Shown here piece after piece: positions 1-9,402 of a stretch of DNA of 64,000 nt; positions within the stretch are counted from its first letter, which is position 1, and each line of letters opens with the position of its first letter. Under the pieces are notes generated by a model. The model searched no databases. It saw only the letters and a list, made by a program, of their open reading frames with translations, and was not told the DNA's origin. Source of the DNA: an uncultured Roseateles sp. (GTDB taxonomy: Bacteria; Pseudomonadota; Gammaproteobacteria; Burkholderiales; Burkholderiaceae_C); the NCBI RefSeq assembly GCF_945956965.1, contig NZ_CAMFJS010000021.1, positions 1 through 64,000 on the forward strand, written 5' to 3'. The translations under genes and the position numbers were made by a program.

Positions 1-88
1 CGTACACCATCGTGTACCCCAGGGCCACCAGGGCATACATGCTGCCCAGCACCAGACCATTGATGATCTGTTGCATAAAAGTTTCCAT
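1..88 (-). CDS. livH: Branched-chain amino acid ABC transporter permease, N-terminal fragment (LivH family)
   Basis: This is an inner-membrane permease of a branched-chain amino acid (or urea/amide) uptake transporter, cut by the left edge of the window. Only about 29 residues are present. The peptide METFMQQIINGLVLGSMYAL followed by VALGYTMVY is the conserved start of LivH-type permeases and the first membrane segment. The start ATG at 88 is preceded on the minus strand by AAGGAC, a good ribosome binding site. It lies divergent to the dctB-like gene. The rest of the liv operon would lie to the left, outside the window. The exact substrate cannot be told from this fragment. Confidence 0.85.
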   Translation of the reverse strand, partial: METFMQQIINGLVLGSMYALVALGYTMVY

Positions 89-401
89 GCTTGAGTCCTT
101 TGCTGCTTTTTTTCGGGAAGCGACAACACCAAGGTCGCGCTGATCTGCGTCAAAGGTTTGCAAGCCACATGCCAAAAATCGCGCAGCACGGGTAATCACT
201 GAGGCCACCCTATGTCGCTGCGGCAGCGTCAACAGCCCTGCTCCCGGCATTCGGGCGGAATTCGACACAGGGGCTCATTCGCGAGTGCGGAATACCGCCC
301 AAGCGCCACTTCAGACTGCTCTCAAACCCTGGCTGGCGCGACGCATTCGCACCCGCGCACTGCGCGACAGCGGCGCCAGCTTTAGGCACACTGGCGGGCT
401 A

Positions 402-2309
402 ATGCCCAAGCCCCACACACTTTCGACTGCCACCTCCGGCCAACGCTGGCGCAATCGGCTCAGCCATCCCAGCATCGTGGCCAGCCTCACCCTGGCCTTG
501 ATCGCGCTGGGTCTGAACATCGGCCACAGCCTGAGCGAGCGCGCTGGCATGGAGCAGCTCGCCGCCGTGGCCGCCGAGCGCCTGGAGCTTTACGCCGCCA
601 GCCTGGAGGCCCAGCTGGCCCGCTATGACTATCTGCCCAGCCTGATCGCGATCGACCAGGACTTGATGGCCGCACTGGCGCAACCCGGCGATGCCACCGC
701 ACGCCAGCGTGCCAGCCGCAAGCTCGCGCGCATCAATGTGCGCGCCGGCCTCGGCTTGATTTTCATTTGCGATGCGCAAGGCCGGGTGATCGCCTCCAGC
801 GACGACTACGCCAGCAGCCATGCCATCGCGCCCAAGCAAGAACCACCGGCCGAGACCTTGATGCGGCGCCTGGGCAAACAGCTTGGCGCCGGCAGCGGCC
901 AGTTCTTTGCCGCCAACGAAGCCAATGCCAGCACCGACTACCTGCTCAGCCAAAACCTGCAACGCGACGGTCGCGTGGTCGGCCAGGTGGTGGTGATGCT
1001 GAACCTGGCGCCCCTGGAAGCGACCTGGGTGGATCAGGGCATGCGCTCGCAAGGCGAGAAGCTGCTGGTGGTGGACAGCAATGATGTGGTGATCATGTCC
1101 TCGGTGCCGGCTTGGAAGTACCGCCTGCTCAACCGGGGCAGTGCCGAGCGCCATGCCGAACTGCTGGCCAGTGGGCGCTATGCCAGCCTCTTAGGCCCCG
1201 ATTTGGCCCTGGCCACCGAGGATTTGAACCAGCAAGACACCAGCTTGGTGCAAGTGCCCGCCATCGACGGCGATACCCGCCGCCGCCCGCTGCTGGCGCA
1301 AGAGCGCCCCATCGTGCCGCTGGCCCTGCGCCTGGTCACCTTGTCAGACCCCAGCGAGGTCTGGCGCCATGCGCGCTATGCGGCCTGGGGCGGTGCGGCG
1401 GTGGGCGCCAGCCTGGGCTTGTTGCTGCTGTACCTGGCCTATCGCCGGCGCGCCCTGGAACAACTCTTCCGCGCCAGCGAGGCCTTGAAGCAGGCGCACA
1501 GCGAGCTGGAACAACAAGTGGCCGAGCGCACCCAGGAATTGCGCCACAGCAATAGCGAGCTGAAGCACCAGATCAACCAGCGCCTGCAGGCCGAGGACGA
1601 ACTGATGCAAGCCGGCAAGCTGGCGGTACTGGGGCAGATGTCGGCGGGCATCTCACATGAGATCAACCAGCCGCTGACGGCCCTGCGCGCCCTCTCCCGC
1701 AACAGCCTGCTGCTGCTGGAAAAAGGCCGCAACAGCACGGTGGCCGAAAACCTGCGCGCCATCGACGCCATGGTGGAGCGCATGACCGCCATCACCCGCC
1801 AGCTCAAGAGCTTTGCCCGCAAGGCCGAGGCCGCGCAGGCGCCGGTCTCGCTGCTGGCGGCGATTCAGGGCGCGCGCACCCTGCTGCAGCACCGCATTCA
1901 GGCCGAGCAGGTGGCGCTGCAAATTGACGTTAGCGAACAGCTGCGGGTGAGCTGCGACGGCAACCGGCTGGAGCAGGTCTTGGTCAATCTGATCGGCAAT
2001 GCCATCGACGCCATGCAAACCAGCGCGAGCAAGACGCTGCGCATCTACACCGAGATGCATGAAGCCCGCCTGAGCCTGCTGATCAGCGACAGCGGCGCGG
2101 GCATGGCCGAGGACTTGCTGCCGCGCCTGTTTGAACCCTTCTTCACCACCAAGCCCGCCGGCCAAGGCTTAGGGCTGGGCCTGGTGATTTCATCGAAAAT
2201 CGTGCACGAATTTGGCGGCCAACTGCGCGCCCGCAACAACCCGCCCCCTGCCACCGGTATGACGTTTGAGTTTGATTTGGCCCTGAGCCCGAAAGAGTCC
2301 CATGTTTGA
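402..2309 (+). CDS. dctB: DctB-type sensor histidine kinase
   Basis: This is the membrane sensor kinase of a two-component pair that by family senses C4-dicarboxylates outside the cell and phosphorylates DctD. Reading from ATG 402 gives 635 residues. There is an N-terminal membrane segment, then about 270 periplasmic residues of double-Cache type, a second membrane segment (GAAVGASLGLLLLYLAY), a coiled coil and a HisKA box GISHEINQPLTALR with the phospho-accepting His near residue 419. The ATPase has NLIGNAIDAM, DSGAGM and GLGLGLVISSK. The ORF track starts at a GTG at 285, but ATG 402 precedes the usual short cytoplasmic tail. It overlaps dctD by 8 bp. The 313 bases between livH and this start hold no other gene that I can see. 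Confidence 0.85.
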   Translation: MPKPHTLSTATSGQRWRNRLSHPSIVASLTLALIALGLNIGHSLSERAGMEQLAAVAAERLELYAASLEAQLARYDYLPSLIAIDQDLMAALAQPGDATARQRASRKLARINVRAGLGLIFICDAQGRVIASSDDYASSHAIAPKQEPPAETLMRRLGKQLGAGSGQFFAANEANASTDYLLSQNLQRDGRVVGQVVVMLNLAPLEATWVDQGMRSQGEKLLVVDSNDVVIMSSVPAWKYRLLNRGSAERHAELLASGRYASLLGPDLALATEDLNQQDTSLVQVPAIDGDTRRRPLLAQERPIVPLALRLVTLSDPSEVWRHARYAAWGGAAVGASLGLLLLYLAYRRRALEQLFRASEALKQAHSELEQQVAERTQELRHSNSELKHQINQRLQAEDELMQAGKLAVLGQMSAGISHEINQPLTALRALSRNSLLLLEKGRNSTVAENLRAIDAMVERMTAITRQLKSFARKAEAAQAPVSLLAAIQGARTLLQHRIQAEQVALQIDVSEQLRVSCDGNRLEQVLVNLIGNAIDAMQTSASKTLRIYTEMHEARLSLLISDSGAGMAEDLLPRLFEPFFTTKPAGQGLGLGLVISSKIVHEFGGQLRARNNPPPATGMTFEFDLALSPKESHV

Positions 2310-3645
2310 GGGTTACAAGATTTTGTTCGTCGAAGACGACCCACCGGTGCGCGCCAGCCTGACCCAGACCCTGGAGCTGGAAGGCCTGGAGGTTTGCGCC
2401 TGCGCCTGCGCCGAAGAAGCCCTGCCCCATATCCAGGCCGGCGCGCAAATCGTGGTGGCCACCGATGTGCGCCTGCCCGGCATGAGCGGCCTCGGCCTGC
2501 TGGACCATGTGGTGGCGACCGACCCCGACATTCCCGTCGTGCTGGTCACCGCCCACGGCGATGTGGCCATGGCGGTGCAAGCCATGCGGGTGGGTGCCTA
2601 CGACTTCCTGGAAAAGCCCTTCGCGCCGGAGCGCTTCATCGACACCCTCAAACGCGCGCTGGACAAGCGCGTGCTGCGCGTGGCGGTAGATGAGCTGCGT
2701 GGCCAGCTGCAGCGGCGCAGCGGCGTGGAAGCGGTCTTGCTGGGCAACTCCAGCGCCATGCAGCAGGTGCGCGCCCAGGTGCTGAATCTGGCCGACACCT
2801 CGGCCGATGTGATGATTCTGGGTGAGACCGGCACTGGCAAAGAACTGGTGGCGCGCTGCCTGCACGACCAAAGCAGCCGGCGCGACCGCAACTTCGTCGC
2901 CATCAACTGCGGCGGCCTGCCCGAGGCCTTGTTCGAGAGCGAGTTGTTCGGCCATGAGCCCGGCGCCTACACCTCGGCCGGCAAACGCCGCATCGGCAAG
3001 ATCGAACATGCCAACGGCGGCACCTTGCTGCTGGACGAGATCGAAACCATGCCCATCGCCCTGCAGATCAAGCTGCTGCGGGTGCTGCAAGAACGGCGAG
3101 TCGAGCGCCTGGGCTCCAACGAAGAACTGCCCATCAATGTGCGGGTGATTGCCGCCACCAAGGCCGATCTGCGCGCCTTGAGCGAGCAAGGCAAATTCCG
3201 CGGCGACCTGTACTACCGCCTCAATGTGGCGACCCTGCAGCTGCCGCCCCTAAGCCAGCGGCGCGAGGATATCCCGCTGCTGTTCGAGCATTTCGTCGCC
3301 CAGGCTTGCGCCCGTTATGAGCGCCCGGCGCCGGAGCTGTCACCCCAGCGCCTGCGCGAATTGATGGCGCATGACTGGCCGGGCAATGTGCGCGAGGTGC
3401 GCAATGCGGCCGACCGTTTTGTGCTGGCCATCAGCAGCCAGGAAGGTGCGAGCAGCCAGCCTGAAGGCGAGCCCGGCCACACCCTGGCCCAGCAAATGGA
3501 CCATGTCGAAAAGGCCTTGATCGAACAGGCCTTGCGCAAATGCCAGGGCCGCATTCCCGCGGCGATGGAGTTGCTGGGCACGGCCAAAAAGACGCTTTAC
3601 GACAAGCTGCACCGGCACGGCATTGAGCTGGAAAAGTTCCGCTGA
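2302..3645 (+). CDS. dctD: DctD-type sigma-54 response regulator
   Basis: This is the partner regulator of the upstream kinase and an activator of sigma-54 RNA polymerase, by family for C4-dicarboxylate transport genes. It has 447 residues. A receiver domain has acidic residues VEDD and the phospho-acceptor Asp55 in ATDVRLPGM. The AAA+ domain has Walker A GETGTGKE and Walker B GGTLLLDEIE. A Fis-type helix-turn-helix lies at the C-terminus (QGRIPAAMELLGTAKKTLYDKL). The sigma-54 contact loop reads GAYTSA at residues 221-226 instead of the canonical GAFTGA. The start overlaps the kinase gene by 8 bp, so the two are translationally coupled. No dctA or dctPQM transporter gene is adjacent. Confidence 0.88.
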   Translation: MFEGYKILFVEDDPPVRASLTQTLELEGLEVCACACAEEALPHIQAGAQIVVATDVRLPGMSGLGLLDHVVATDPDIPVVLVTAHGDVAMAVQAMRVGAYDFLEKPFAPERFIDTLKRALDKRVLRVAVDELRGQLQRRSGVEAVLLGNSSAMQQVRAQVLNLADTSADVMILGETGTGKELVARCLHDQSSRRDRNFVAINCGGLPEALFESELFGHEPGAYTSAGKRRIGKIEHANGGTLLLDEIETMPIALQIKLLRVLQERRVERLGSNEELPINVRVIAATKADLRALSEQGKFRGDLYYRLNVATLQLPPLSQRREDIPLLFEHFVAQACARYERPAPELSPQRLRELMAHDWPGNVREVRNAADRFVLAISSQEGASSQPEGEPGHTLAQQMDHVEKALIEQALRKCQGRIPAAMELLGTAKKTLYDKLHRHGIELEKFR

Positions 3646-3674
3646 GCCGGGCTGCGGCGCAAGCTGGCGCCGGT

Positions 3675-4802
3675 TTAGCGATAGGCCGCGGGGTCGGCCG
3701 AGTCCGTGGGCTTTTGCACGAGGCGTCTAAAAGCCTCGCCCATGGGCAAATTCAGATTGATGCCGCGCGGCGGAATCGGCGACTGGAACCATTTGCGGTA
3801 CAGGGCCTGAATCTCGCCGCGCTGGTAGATGCCCGCGATGACACCGTCTACCAGGCTCTTGAACACCGCGTCATCACGCGGCAGGCCGATGGCATAGGGC
3901 TCGACCGAGAAGACCTCGTCCGAGATCACAAAGTCCTCCGGCCGCGCCGCGCTGATCTGCGACATACGCAGCAGCACATCGTCCATGGCATAGGCGGCAG
4001 CGCGGTCGGTCAGTAGCAAGCGAAAAGCGTCGTGGTCGTCTTGGCCCACCACAATGCGCATGCCCAGCTGCTGATTCAGATTGGCCTGATGCAGCAGCTG
4101 GATGCTGGTGGTGCCGATGGTGGAGGCCACCGCCAGGCCGCGCAAATCATCGAGCTTGCGCAGCGGTGCCACGCGTTTGGACATCAGCCGGGTCTGGGCC
4201 AGAAAGATCGTTAAGGAGAAGGACTGGGTCTTTTGCCGCTCCAGCGTGTTGGTGGTGATGCCGCACTCCAGATCCACCGTGCCATTGGCCACCAAGGGCA
4301 TGCGGGTGGCGGAGCTGACCGGCAAGTACTTGACCTCCAACTCGGGCAGGTCGAGGCGCTGCTTGATCGCTTCCACCATCTGCGTGCACAGATCAATCGA
4401 ATAGCCCATGGGCTTGAGCCGCGCATCCAGATAGGAGAACGGCGGCGAGGCGGCGCGGTAGCCCAGCACGATCAAACCGGTGTCGCGAATCTTGCGCAAG
4501 GTGTTGGAGCCCTCCCCACTGAGCAGCGCCGACGCCGGGCTGCCCGACACGGTGCTTGCAGCCACGCCGGGCGCGGCGCTCGGCGTCGCAGGCCCGGCCA
4601 TTGGGCTGGCACTGGCGGCCACGGGCGCGGGCGGGCTTGCGGCCAAGGCCAAATCGGCCGTCACCCACTGGGCCATCAGCCAGCCTGCCATCAGCCAGCC
4701 TGCCGGCCGCCAAGCCCGAAGACTCAGCCGCGCTGCGCTGATGCCGCCGGCATGAAGAAAGCGCAGGGCTTGGCGGTGTAGAGAGAGAGGTCTGTTAGTC
4801 AT
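3675..4802 (-). CDS. Periplasmic amino-acid-binding protein (GltI / SBP family 3)
   Basis: This is a solute-binding protein of the family-3 type that captures a polar amino acid (glutamate/aspartate in GltI) for an ABC importer. About 375 residues are read from ATG 4802; the track start at 4847 and a Met at 4814 are alternatives. An N-terminal signal or anchor segment is followed by an Ala/Pro/Ser-rich linker, then the binding lobe begins at NTLRKIRDTGLIVLGYR. DLECGITTNT and the KRVAPLRKLDDLRGLAV stretch match GltI proteins. A 15-bp tandem duplication in the signal region gives GWLMAGWLMAQW. No permease or ATPase gene is adjacent, so it is an orphan binding protein here. It converges on dctD with a 29-bp gap. 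Confidence 0.75.
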   Translation of the reverse strand: MTNRPLSLHRQALRFLHAGGISAARLSLRAWRPAGWLMAGWLMAQWVTADLALAASPPAPVAASASPMAGPATPSAAPGVAASTVSGSPASALLSGEGSNTLRKIRDTGLIVLGYRAASPPFSYLDARLKPMGYSIDLCTQMVEAIKQRLDLPELEVKYLPVSSATRMPLVANGTVDLECGITTNTLERQKTQSFSLTIFLAQTRLMSKRVAPLRKLDDLRGLAVASTIGTTSIQLLHQANLNQQLGMRIVVGQDDHDAFRLLLTDRAAAYAMDDVLLRMSQISAARPEDFVISDEVFSVEPYAIGLPRDDAVFKSLVDGVIAGIYQRGEIQALYRKWFQSPIPPRGINLNLPMGEAFRRLVQKPTDSADPAAYR

Positions 4803-4951
4803 GCGGCCGCACATTGTCGCCAGCCCGGCCGGGCGGACAAGCGGCAAAACCCCATTGCGTTTTACGCAATGCGCCGGCCTTCTTACTCAGGGACAATGCC
4901 GCTGAAATTTTTCTGTGCGGACTGGCCACCAAGCTATGGCAGCATGGGCGC

Positions 4952-5587
4952 ATGCCCCCATCAAGACCTGACCCCGACGACTTGCCGGCCATCATCCAGG
5001 CCCTGCCCGCACGCAGCCAAGCGCTCTATCGCTTGGCTGAGCAGCAATGGTGCCGGCAACAAGGGCTGCTGCTTTTCGCCTACGGCTCCCTGATCTGGAA
5101 GCCTGGCTTCGCCGCCGTGGAGCAGGGGCCAGCCCAGGTGCATGGCTTTCACCGCGCACTGCGCCTGCGCTCCTTGGTGAACCGCGGCAATGCGGCACAA
5201 CCGGGTCTGGTGCTCTGCCTCTTGCCCGGCGGCAGTTGCCGGGGCTTGTTCTACCGCGTGAGTCCGGCGCAGAGCGCGGCCGTGCTGTGCGAGTTGTGGG
5301 CCCGAGAAATGGTGGTGGGCTCCTACCAGCCGCGTTGGTTGAACTGCCTGAGCAGCAGCGGCCCACGCCGCGCACTCAGCTTCACGCTGGAGCGCCAAAG
5401 CCCGGGTTTGGTAGCCCCTTTGACCGACGCCGCCCTGCTGCAGATTTTCAAGGCCGCCCATGGCCGCTACGGCAGCACCCTGGACTATTTGCAACGCACG
5501 GTGCAGAGCTTGCAAGCCCACGGCATCCAAGACCGGGAACTGGAGCGACAGCTGCGCCTGGCAGCGCAAGAAGGCTTGCTCGGCTGA
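4952..5587 (+). CDS. ChaC-like gamma-glutamylcyclotransferase
   Basis: By family this enzyme cleaves glutathione in the cytoplasm to 5-oxoproline and Cys-Gly. The reading from ATG 4952 gives 211 residues, close to the usual ChaC length. The nucleotide-free binding motif FAYGSLIWKPGF is intact. The catalytic-glutamate region WAREMVVGSYQPRWL and the helix region GRYGSTLDYLQRTVQSL also match ChaC. The ORF track extends to 4814, but that N-terminus overlaps the divergent binding-protein gene and has no ChaC similarity, so I chose 4952. It is a stand-alone gene with no operon partner visible. The family call is firm; substrate specificity is inferred from ChaC. Confidence 0.82.
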   Translation: MPPSRPDPDDLPAIIQALPARSQALYRLAEQQWCRQQGLLLFAYGSLIWKPGFAAVEQGPAQVHGFHRALRLRSLVNRGNAAQPGLVLCLLPGGSCRGLFYRVSPAQSAAVLCELWAREMVVGSYQPRWLNCLSSSGPRRALSFTLERQSPGLVAPLTDAALLQIFKAAHGRYGSTLDYLQRTVQSLQAHGIQDRELERQLRLAAQEGLLG

Positions 5588-5612
5588 AGCCCGCCACGCC
5601 GGGCGCGAAGCC

Positions 5613-6293
5613 TCAGCTCATTTGGCCGCGCAGGCGATCGAGGTCTTCGACCGTGTCCACATCGACCAGCACACCGGGATCATCGATGTCCACAGCTTGT
5701 GAGGGATAGCGGGCCAAGATGCGCCGCGCGCCCTCGTCGCCCTGCAGATCAACCAATTCGGAATAGAGCTCTGCACTGAAGCCCACCGGATGGCCTTGGC
5801 GGCCCTTGTACTGTGCAAACGCCACCGGGTACTGCTCCAGCGCGGCGGCCACGGCCAGGATGCTGCTGGGGCGCAGCAAGGGCATATCGGCCGGCATGAT
5901 CAACCAGCCTTCCGCATCACCACTGGCGCGCACGCCAGCCGCGATCGAATAGCCCATGCCGACCGGGCTGGCCCGGCCTTGTTGATCCAGGTCGGGCAAA
6001 ACCACCAGATCCACCGAGGCCACCCAGCCCTGCACCAATTGCTGCAATTTGGGCGTGGTGACCACCACCAGCTGCAAGCCTGTGGCCATCGCATTGCGCA
6101 GGCTGCGAGACAAGACGGTGTCTCGCGACGCATCATCGATATCGGCCTGGCCCTGCGCATCATTGGCGGGCATGGGGGATTGCTCGGCATCGGTATCTGC
6201 GCCGAGCCGCTGCGCCAGCTTATGGCCCTGGCCGTGAAACCTGATGCCGCGCCCTGCCGCAAGCACGACCAGCGCCGGTCGCCGTTTAGTCAT
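5613..6293 (-). CDS. MocA/MobA-like nucleotidyltransferase
   Basis: This is a small NTP-transferase of the molybdenum-cofactor cytidylyl/guanylyl-transferase fold. It could transfer CMP or GMP to molybdopterin, but related proteins act on other acceptors. From ATG 6293 it has 226 residues. The nucleotide loop is [15 protein letters not shown], the metal-binding region is MPADMPLL, and the C-terminal [14 protein letters not shown] followed by DEGARRIL and [11 protein letters not shown] is typical. The loop is a few residues longer than the usual LAAGxSxRMGxxK. I preferred the Met at 6293 because the motif follows it directly; the track start at 6353 adds an unrelated arginine-rich tail. No xanthine dehydrogenase genes are nearby. 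Confidence 0.75.
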   Translation of the reverse strand: MTKRRPALVVLAAGRGIRFHGQGHKLAQRLGADTDAEQSPMPANDAQGQADIDDASRDTVLSRSLRNAMATGLQLVVVTTPKLQQLVQGWVASVDLVVLPDLDQQGRASPVGMGYSIAAGVRASGDAEGWLIMPADMPLLRPSSILAVAAALEQYPVAFAQYKGRQGHPVGFSAELYSELVDLQGDEGARRILARYPSQAVDIDDPGVLVDVDTVEDLDRLRGQMS

Positions 6294-6492
6294 CCTGAAC
6301 CTTATGTTTATCCCCCGTGCGGCCCGATCAAATCGCCAGGCTCGCACTGCCAAGCAGCATGCCGCCCGGGTCGCCGACGTGGAACTGGGGCCAACACCTA
6401 AGGTGTTTTACGCACCGTCTGAGCCCAAGTCGCGTGCTGGGCGTCGCACAGGCGCCAGTGCAGCATCGGCCAAACGTCGCATACTAAGGCCT

Positions 6493-7128
6493 ATGAGCAA
6501 ACTTTCCGACCTCCGCAAAAGCTACGAACAAGGCGAACTCGATGAGGCCTTGAGCGCCGAGCAACCCTTGGCCCAATTCAAAACCTGGCTGGATCAGGCC
6601 CTGGCCAGCGAGATCCCCGAGCCCAATGCCATGACCCTGGCCACGGTCGGTGCGAACGGGCAGCCCTCCACCCGCATCGTGCTGATCAAGGGATTTGATG
6701 AGCGCGGCCTGGTCTGGTTCACCAATTACGACAGCCGCAAAGGCCAGGAGTTAGCCCACAGCCCGCTGGCCGCGTTGCAATTCCACTGGGTAGAGTTGGA
6801 GCGTGTGGTGCGCATCGAAGGCCGGGTTGAGCGCGTGGACGCCGCCGAGTCTGATGCTTACTACCGCTCGCGGCCGCTGGACTCCCGGCTGGGCGCCTGG
6901 GCCTCGCCGCAAAGCCAGGTGATCAGTTCACGGGCGGTTCTGGTGAGCAATGCCGCCAAAGCCGCCATGACCCACGGCCTCAACCCCGAGCGCCCACCGC
7001 ACTGGGGCGGCTACCGCTTGGTGCCGCAGCGCTGGGAGTTCTGGCAAGGCCGCCGCTCACGCCTGCATGACCGCCTGTGCTACCGCCAAGAAGGCGGCCA
7101 ATGGATCAAGGAGCGCTTGGCGCCTTGA
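6493..7128 (+). CDS. pdxH: Pyridoxamine/pyridoxine 5'-phosphate oxidase
   Basis: This FMN enzyme oxidises pyridoxine or pyridoxamine 5'-phosphate to pyridoxal 5'-phosphate, the last step and salvage step of vitamin B6 supply, in the cytoplasm. It is 211 residues from ATG 6493, which follows an AAGG sequence at good spacing. Diagnostic stretches are [46 protein letters not shown] and the C-terminal [18 protein letters not shown] then SRLHDRLCY. The track ORF starts at 6244, but those extra residues overlap the divergent nucleotidyltransferase and show no family match. It appears monocistronic. Confidence 0.95.
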   Translation: MSKLSDLRKSYEQGELDEALSAEQPLAQFKTWLDQALASEIPEPNAMTLATVGANGQPSTRIVLIKGFDERGLVWFTNYDSRKGQELAHSPLAALQFHWVELERVVRIEGRVERVDAAESDAYYRSRPLDSRLGAWASPQSQVISSRAVLVSNAAKAAMTHGLNPERPPHWGGYRLVPQRWEFWQGRRSRLHDRLCYRQEGGQWIKERLAP

Positions 7129-7171
7129 TCCACGGCCATCACCTGCCGCGCTAAGTCCGGCCCTTTTCAGC

Positions 7172-9313
7172 TCAGAAGCGAACCTGCACCCCGGTGTGCA
7201 GCGAGCGGCCGGCCAGCGGGCTGAGTTCACGGATGGTCGCCACCGAGGTGGCGCTGTAGGCCAGCTTGTTGGTGATGTTGTCCAGCTTCAAATACCACAG
7301 CGCGTCGGACTGACCCAGCATGAACTGGCGCGCAATGCTGGCCTTGAGCAGGCCGTAACCCGCCGTGGGCGTGTCCAGACTCGGTACCCGGTCCTGGCGA
7401 GCCGACAAGCGCCATTCCAGGCGGCCGGACCACAGCCCGCTCTGTGCATCCAGGCCCAAGCTGGCGCGCAGGGGTGCCAAGCGCGGCAAGGCTTCGCGGG
7501 TGGCGCGGTTTTCACCGCGCACGCCGTCGAGCTGGGCCGACAAGCTCAGCACCGTGCCAGCGCCCGCAAAGGCCGACATGGCCGCCGGCAGGGTCCAGCG
7601 CCCTTCCAGCTCAAAACCCTTCAAGGTGGCCGGCACCGATTTGAAGGCGTAGACCGGCATGCCTTCGATCTCAGGCTCGCCGGTGGCGTCCAGCGCGATA
7701 TAGCTGGAGAAGCGGGTCTGGTAGACGTTCAAACGCAGCAAATGCTCGGCGGTCTTCCATTGCAGCCCCAGGTCCACACCCTTGGCTTTTTCCAGGCCCA
7801 GGCTGGCATCACCGCGCTCAAAAGCGCCGCTGGCCACATGCACGCCATTGGCATGCAGCTCGTAAAACATCGGCGCCCGCTCGGTGCTGTTGAGATTGGC
7901 GTTGAGGCTCAGGCCTTGCGCGATCTGGGGCAAGCGATAGCTGGCACTGAGCGAGGCGCTGCGCGGCTTGTAACGCTGCGTTGCGGCGGGGCCGAAACGC
8001 GGCTCGGCCCCGGCGGCGTCGCCCGCCGACTCAATCCGCACCGACTCCAGCCGGCCGCCGAGCGATAGGCTGAAAGGCCCGGACTCATATTGCTCAAGCA
8101 AAAAGACCGCCGCGTTCTCGGTAATGGAGCTGGGCACCAAGGCCTCGGCGCCCTCGGCACTGAAGTCTGACTTTTCCCACTGCACACCGACCATGCCGTG
8201 GACGGGGCCGAGCGCGCCATGCTGGGCTTCCAGCCGCAAATCATGGCCCACGCTTTTGAACACAGTTCCAACTTCGCCCGAACCTTCCACTTCCTTGTGC
8301 TCGTAATTGCTGCGGCTGAGTTGCCAGCTCAAGCGCTGCAACAAGGCCCCGGTGTCACCTTCGGCCGCGCGCCATTCACCGGCGGCGGCCAGGCGTTGGC
8401 GCTGCATCTTGATCTTGACGTCGGGCTCCACCGTCACGCCATAGTCATTGCGGTAGTCGTCCAGCGACACGCCCGCATAACCATTGCTGAAAACATAGGA
8501 GCCGCCCAAGGCGCCGCCGTGGCTATCCGCAGCAGAATTCCGCACCTGCTTGCTGAGGCCATCTTCGCTGCGGAATTCGGGCGTACGCTGGTCGCCAGCG
8601 CGGCGCGCGGCCAGATCGGCATGCCAGGCGAAGCCGCTCTGGCTTGTGCCTGTGCCACCGTCCAGCACCAGGGCGCCATTGCGTTCGGCCGCCGCGCCGC
8701 CCAGGCGCACTTCAGCCGCGCCACTCAAGCCCGCCTGGGCCTTGCGCGGAATGCGGTTGTCCAGGGTGTTGACCACGCCGCCAATGGCATTGCCGCCATA
8801 GAGCAAGGCCGCGGCACCGCGCAGCACTTCAATTCGGTCGACCACCAAAGGATCCAGGGGCACGGCATGGTCGAAGCTGAGACTGGAGGCATCGACCGAG
8901 CTGCCCGAGTTGCTGAGCATGCGCACCCGGTCGCCATCCAGGCCGCGAATGGTGGGCCGATTGCTATTGGGGCCGAAGTAGCTGGAGGCCACGCCGGGCA
9001 GACCGTCCAGGGTTTCTCCCAGGCTGGAAGCGCGGCGCAGGATCAGCGCGTCGCCCTGCAAGACATCGACCGCTTGGGTCAGTTCGCCCGCGCGCAAGGG
9101 GTTGCCAGTCAGCACCACGCGGTCGAGCTTTTCGGCCGCAGCGGCATTGCCGGCAGCACTCGCAGCAGCGGCAGTTGTCGGCACGCTGCCATTGGCAGCT
9201 GTTGGACCTTGCTGAGCCACAGCGGGTGCAGCCATGAAAGAAGACATACCGGCCAGGCAAAGCAGGCTGGCGCCGACGGCCAGGGGCCGACGCGCAAAAG
9301 TTTTTGTTCGCAT
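7172..9313 (-). CDS. TonB-dependent outer membrane receptor, ZnuD-like
   Basis: This is an outer-membrane beta-barrel receptor of 713 residues that would import a scarce ligand using TonB energy. A signal peptide ends near AAPAVAQQ. The plug domain follows (VVLTGNPLRAGELTQAVDVL, then LDGLPGVASSYFG, RPTIRGLDGDRVRML and RIEVLRGAAALLYGGNAIGG). The barrel ends with an aromatic C-terminal VRF. The RGLDGDRVRML/NSGSSVDASSLSFDHAVPLDP plug matches the ZnuD zinc-receptor group as I recall it. It is the last gene of a minus-strand operon with an ABC transporter and a DUF3299 protein, an arrangement linked to zinc uptake. The zinc assignment is inference from family and context; haem or another metal complex is possible. 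Confidence 0.8.
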   Translation of the reverse strand: MRTKTFARRPLAVGASLLCLAGMSSFMAAPAVAQQGPTAANGSVPTTAAAASAAGNAAAAEKLDRVVLTGNPLRAGELTQAVDVLQGDALILRRASSLGETLDGLPGVASSYFGPNSNRPTIRGLDGDRVRMLSNSGSSVDASSLSFDHAVPLDPLVVDRIEVLRGAAALLYGGNAIGGVVNTLDNRIPRKAQAGLSGAAEVRLGGAAAERNGALVLDGGTGTSQSGFAWHADLAARRAGDQRTPEFRSEDGLSKQVRNSAADSHGGALGGSYVFSNGYAGVSLDDYRNDYGVTVEPDVKIKMQRQRLAAAGEWRAAEGDTGALLQRLSWQLSRSNYEHKEVEGSGEVGTVFKSVGHDLRLEAQHGALGPVHGMVGVQWEKSDFSAEGAEALVPSSITENAAVFLLEQYESGPFSLSLGGRLESVRIESAGDAAGAEPRFGPAATQRYKPRSASLSASYRLPQIAQGLSLNANLNSTERAPMFYELHANGVHVASGAFERGDASLGLEKAKGVDLGLQWKTAEHLLRLNVYQTRFSSYIALDATGEPEIEGMPVYAFKSVPATLKGFELEGRWTLPAAMSAFAGAGTVLSLSAQLDGVRGENRATREALPRLAPLRASLGLDAQSGLWSGRLEWRLSARQDRVPSLDTPTAGYGLLKASIARQFMLGQSDALWYLKLDNITNKLAYSATSVATIRELSPLAGRSLHTGVQVRF

Positions 9314-9369
9314 AAATCACTCGTGAGCCAGCGCCGTGACATTGATCGGCGTGGCAAAGCATGAAACCG

Positions 9370-9391
9370 CCACTCACCCGCGGGTGAGTGG
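9370..9391. promoter_or_regulatory. Perfect 22-bp inverted repeat upstream of the receptor gene
   Basis: The arms CCACTCACCCG and CGGGTGAGTGG are exact reverse complements with no spacer. The repeat lies in the 89-bp gap between the small exported protein and the TonB receptor. It has no T-rich tail on either strand, so it is not a standard terminator. It could be a dimeric regulator site or an RNA hairpin that adjusts receptor expression within the operon. It does not resemble the AT-rich Zur box. Confidence 0.5.
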
Positions 9392-9402
9392 ACCGATAGG
9401 GT

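Noticed and set aside
285-401. Longer dctB start at GTG 285
   Set aside because: The additional 39 residues are Arg/Ala-rich with no domain. ATG 402 gives a normal short tail before the first membrane segment.
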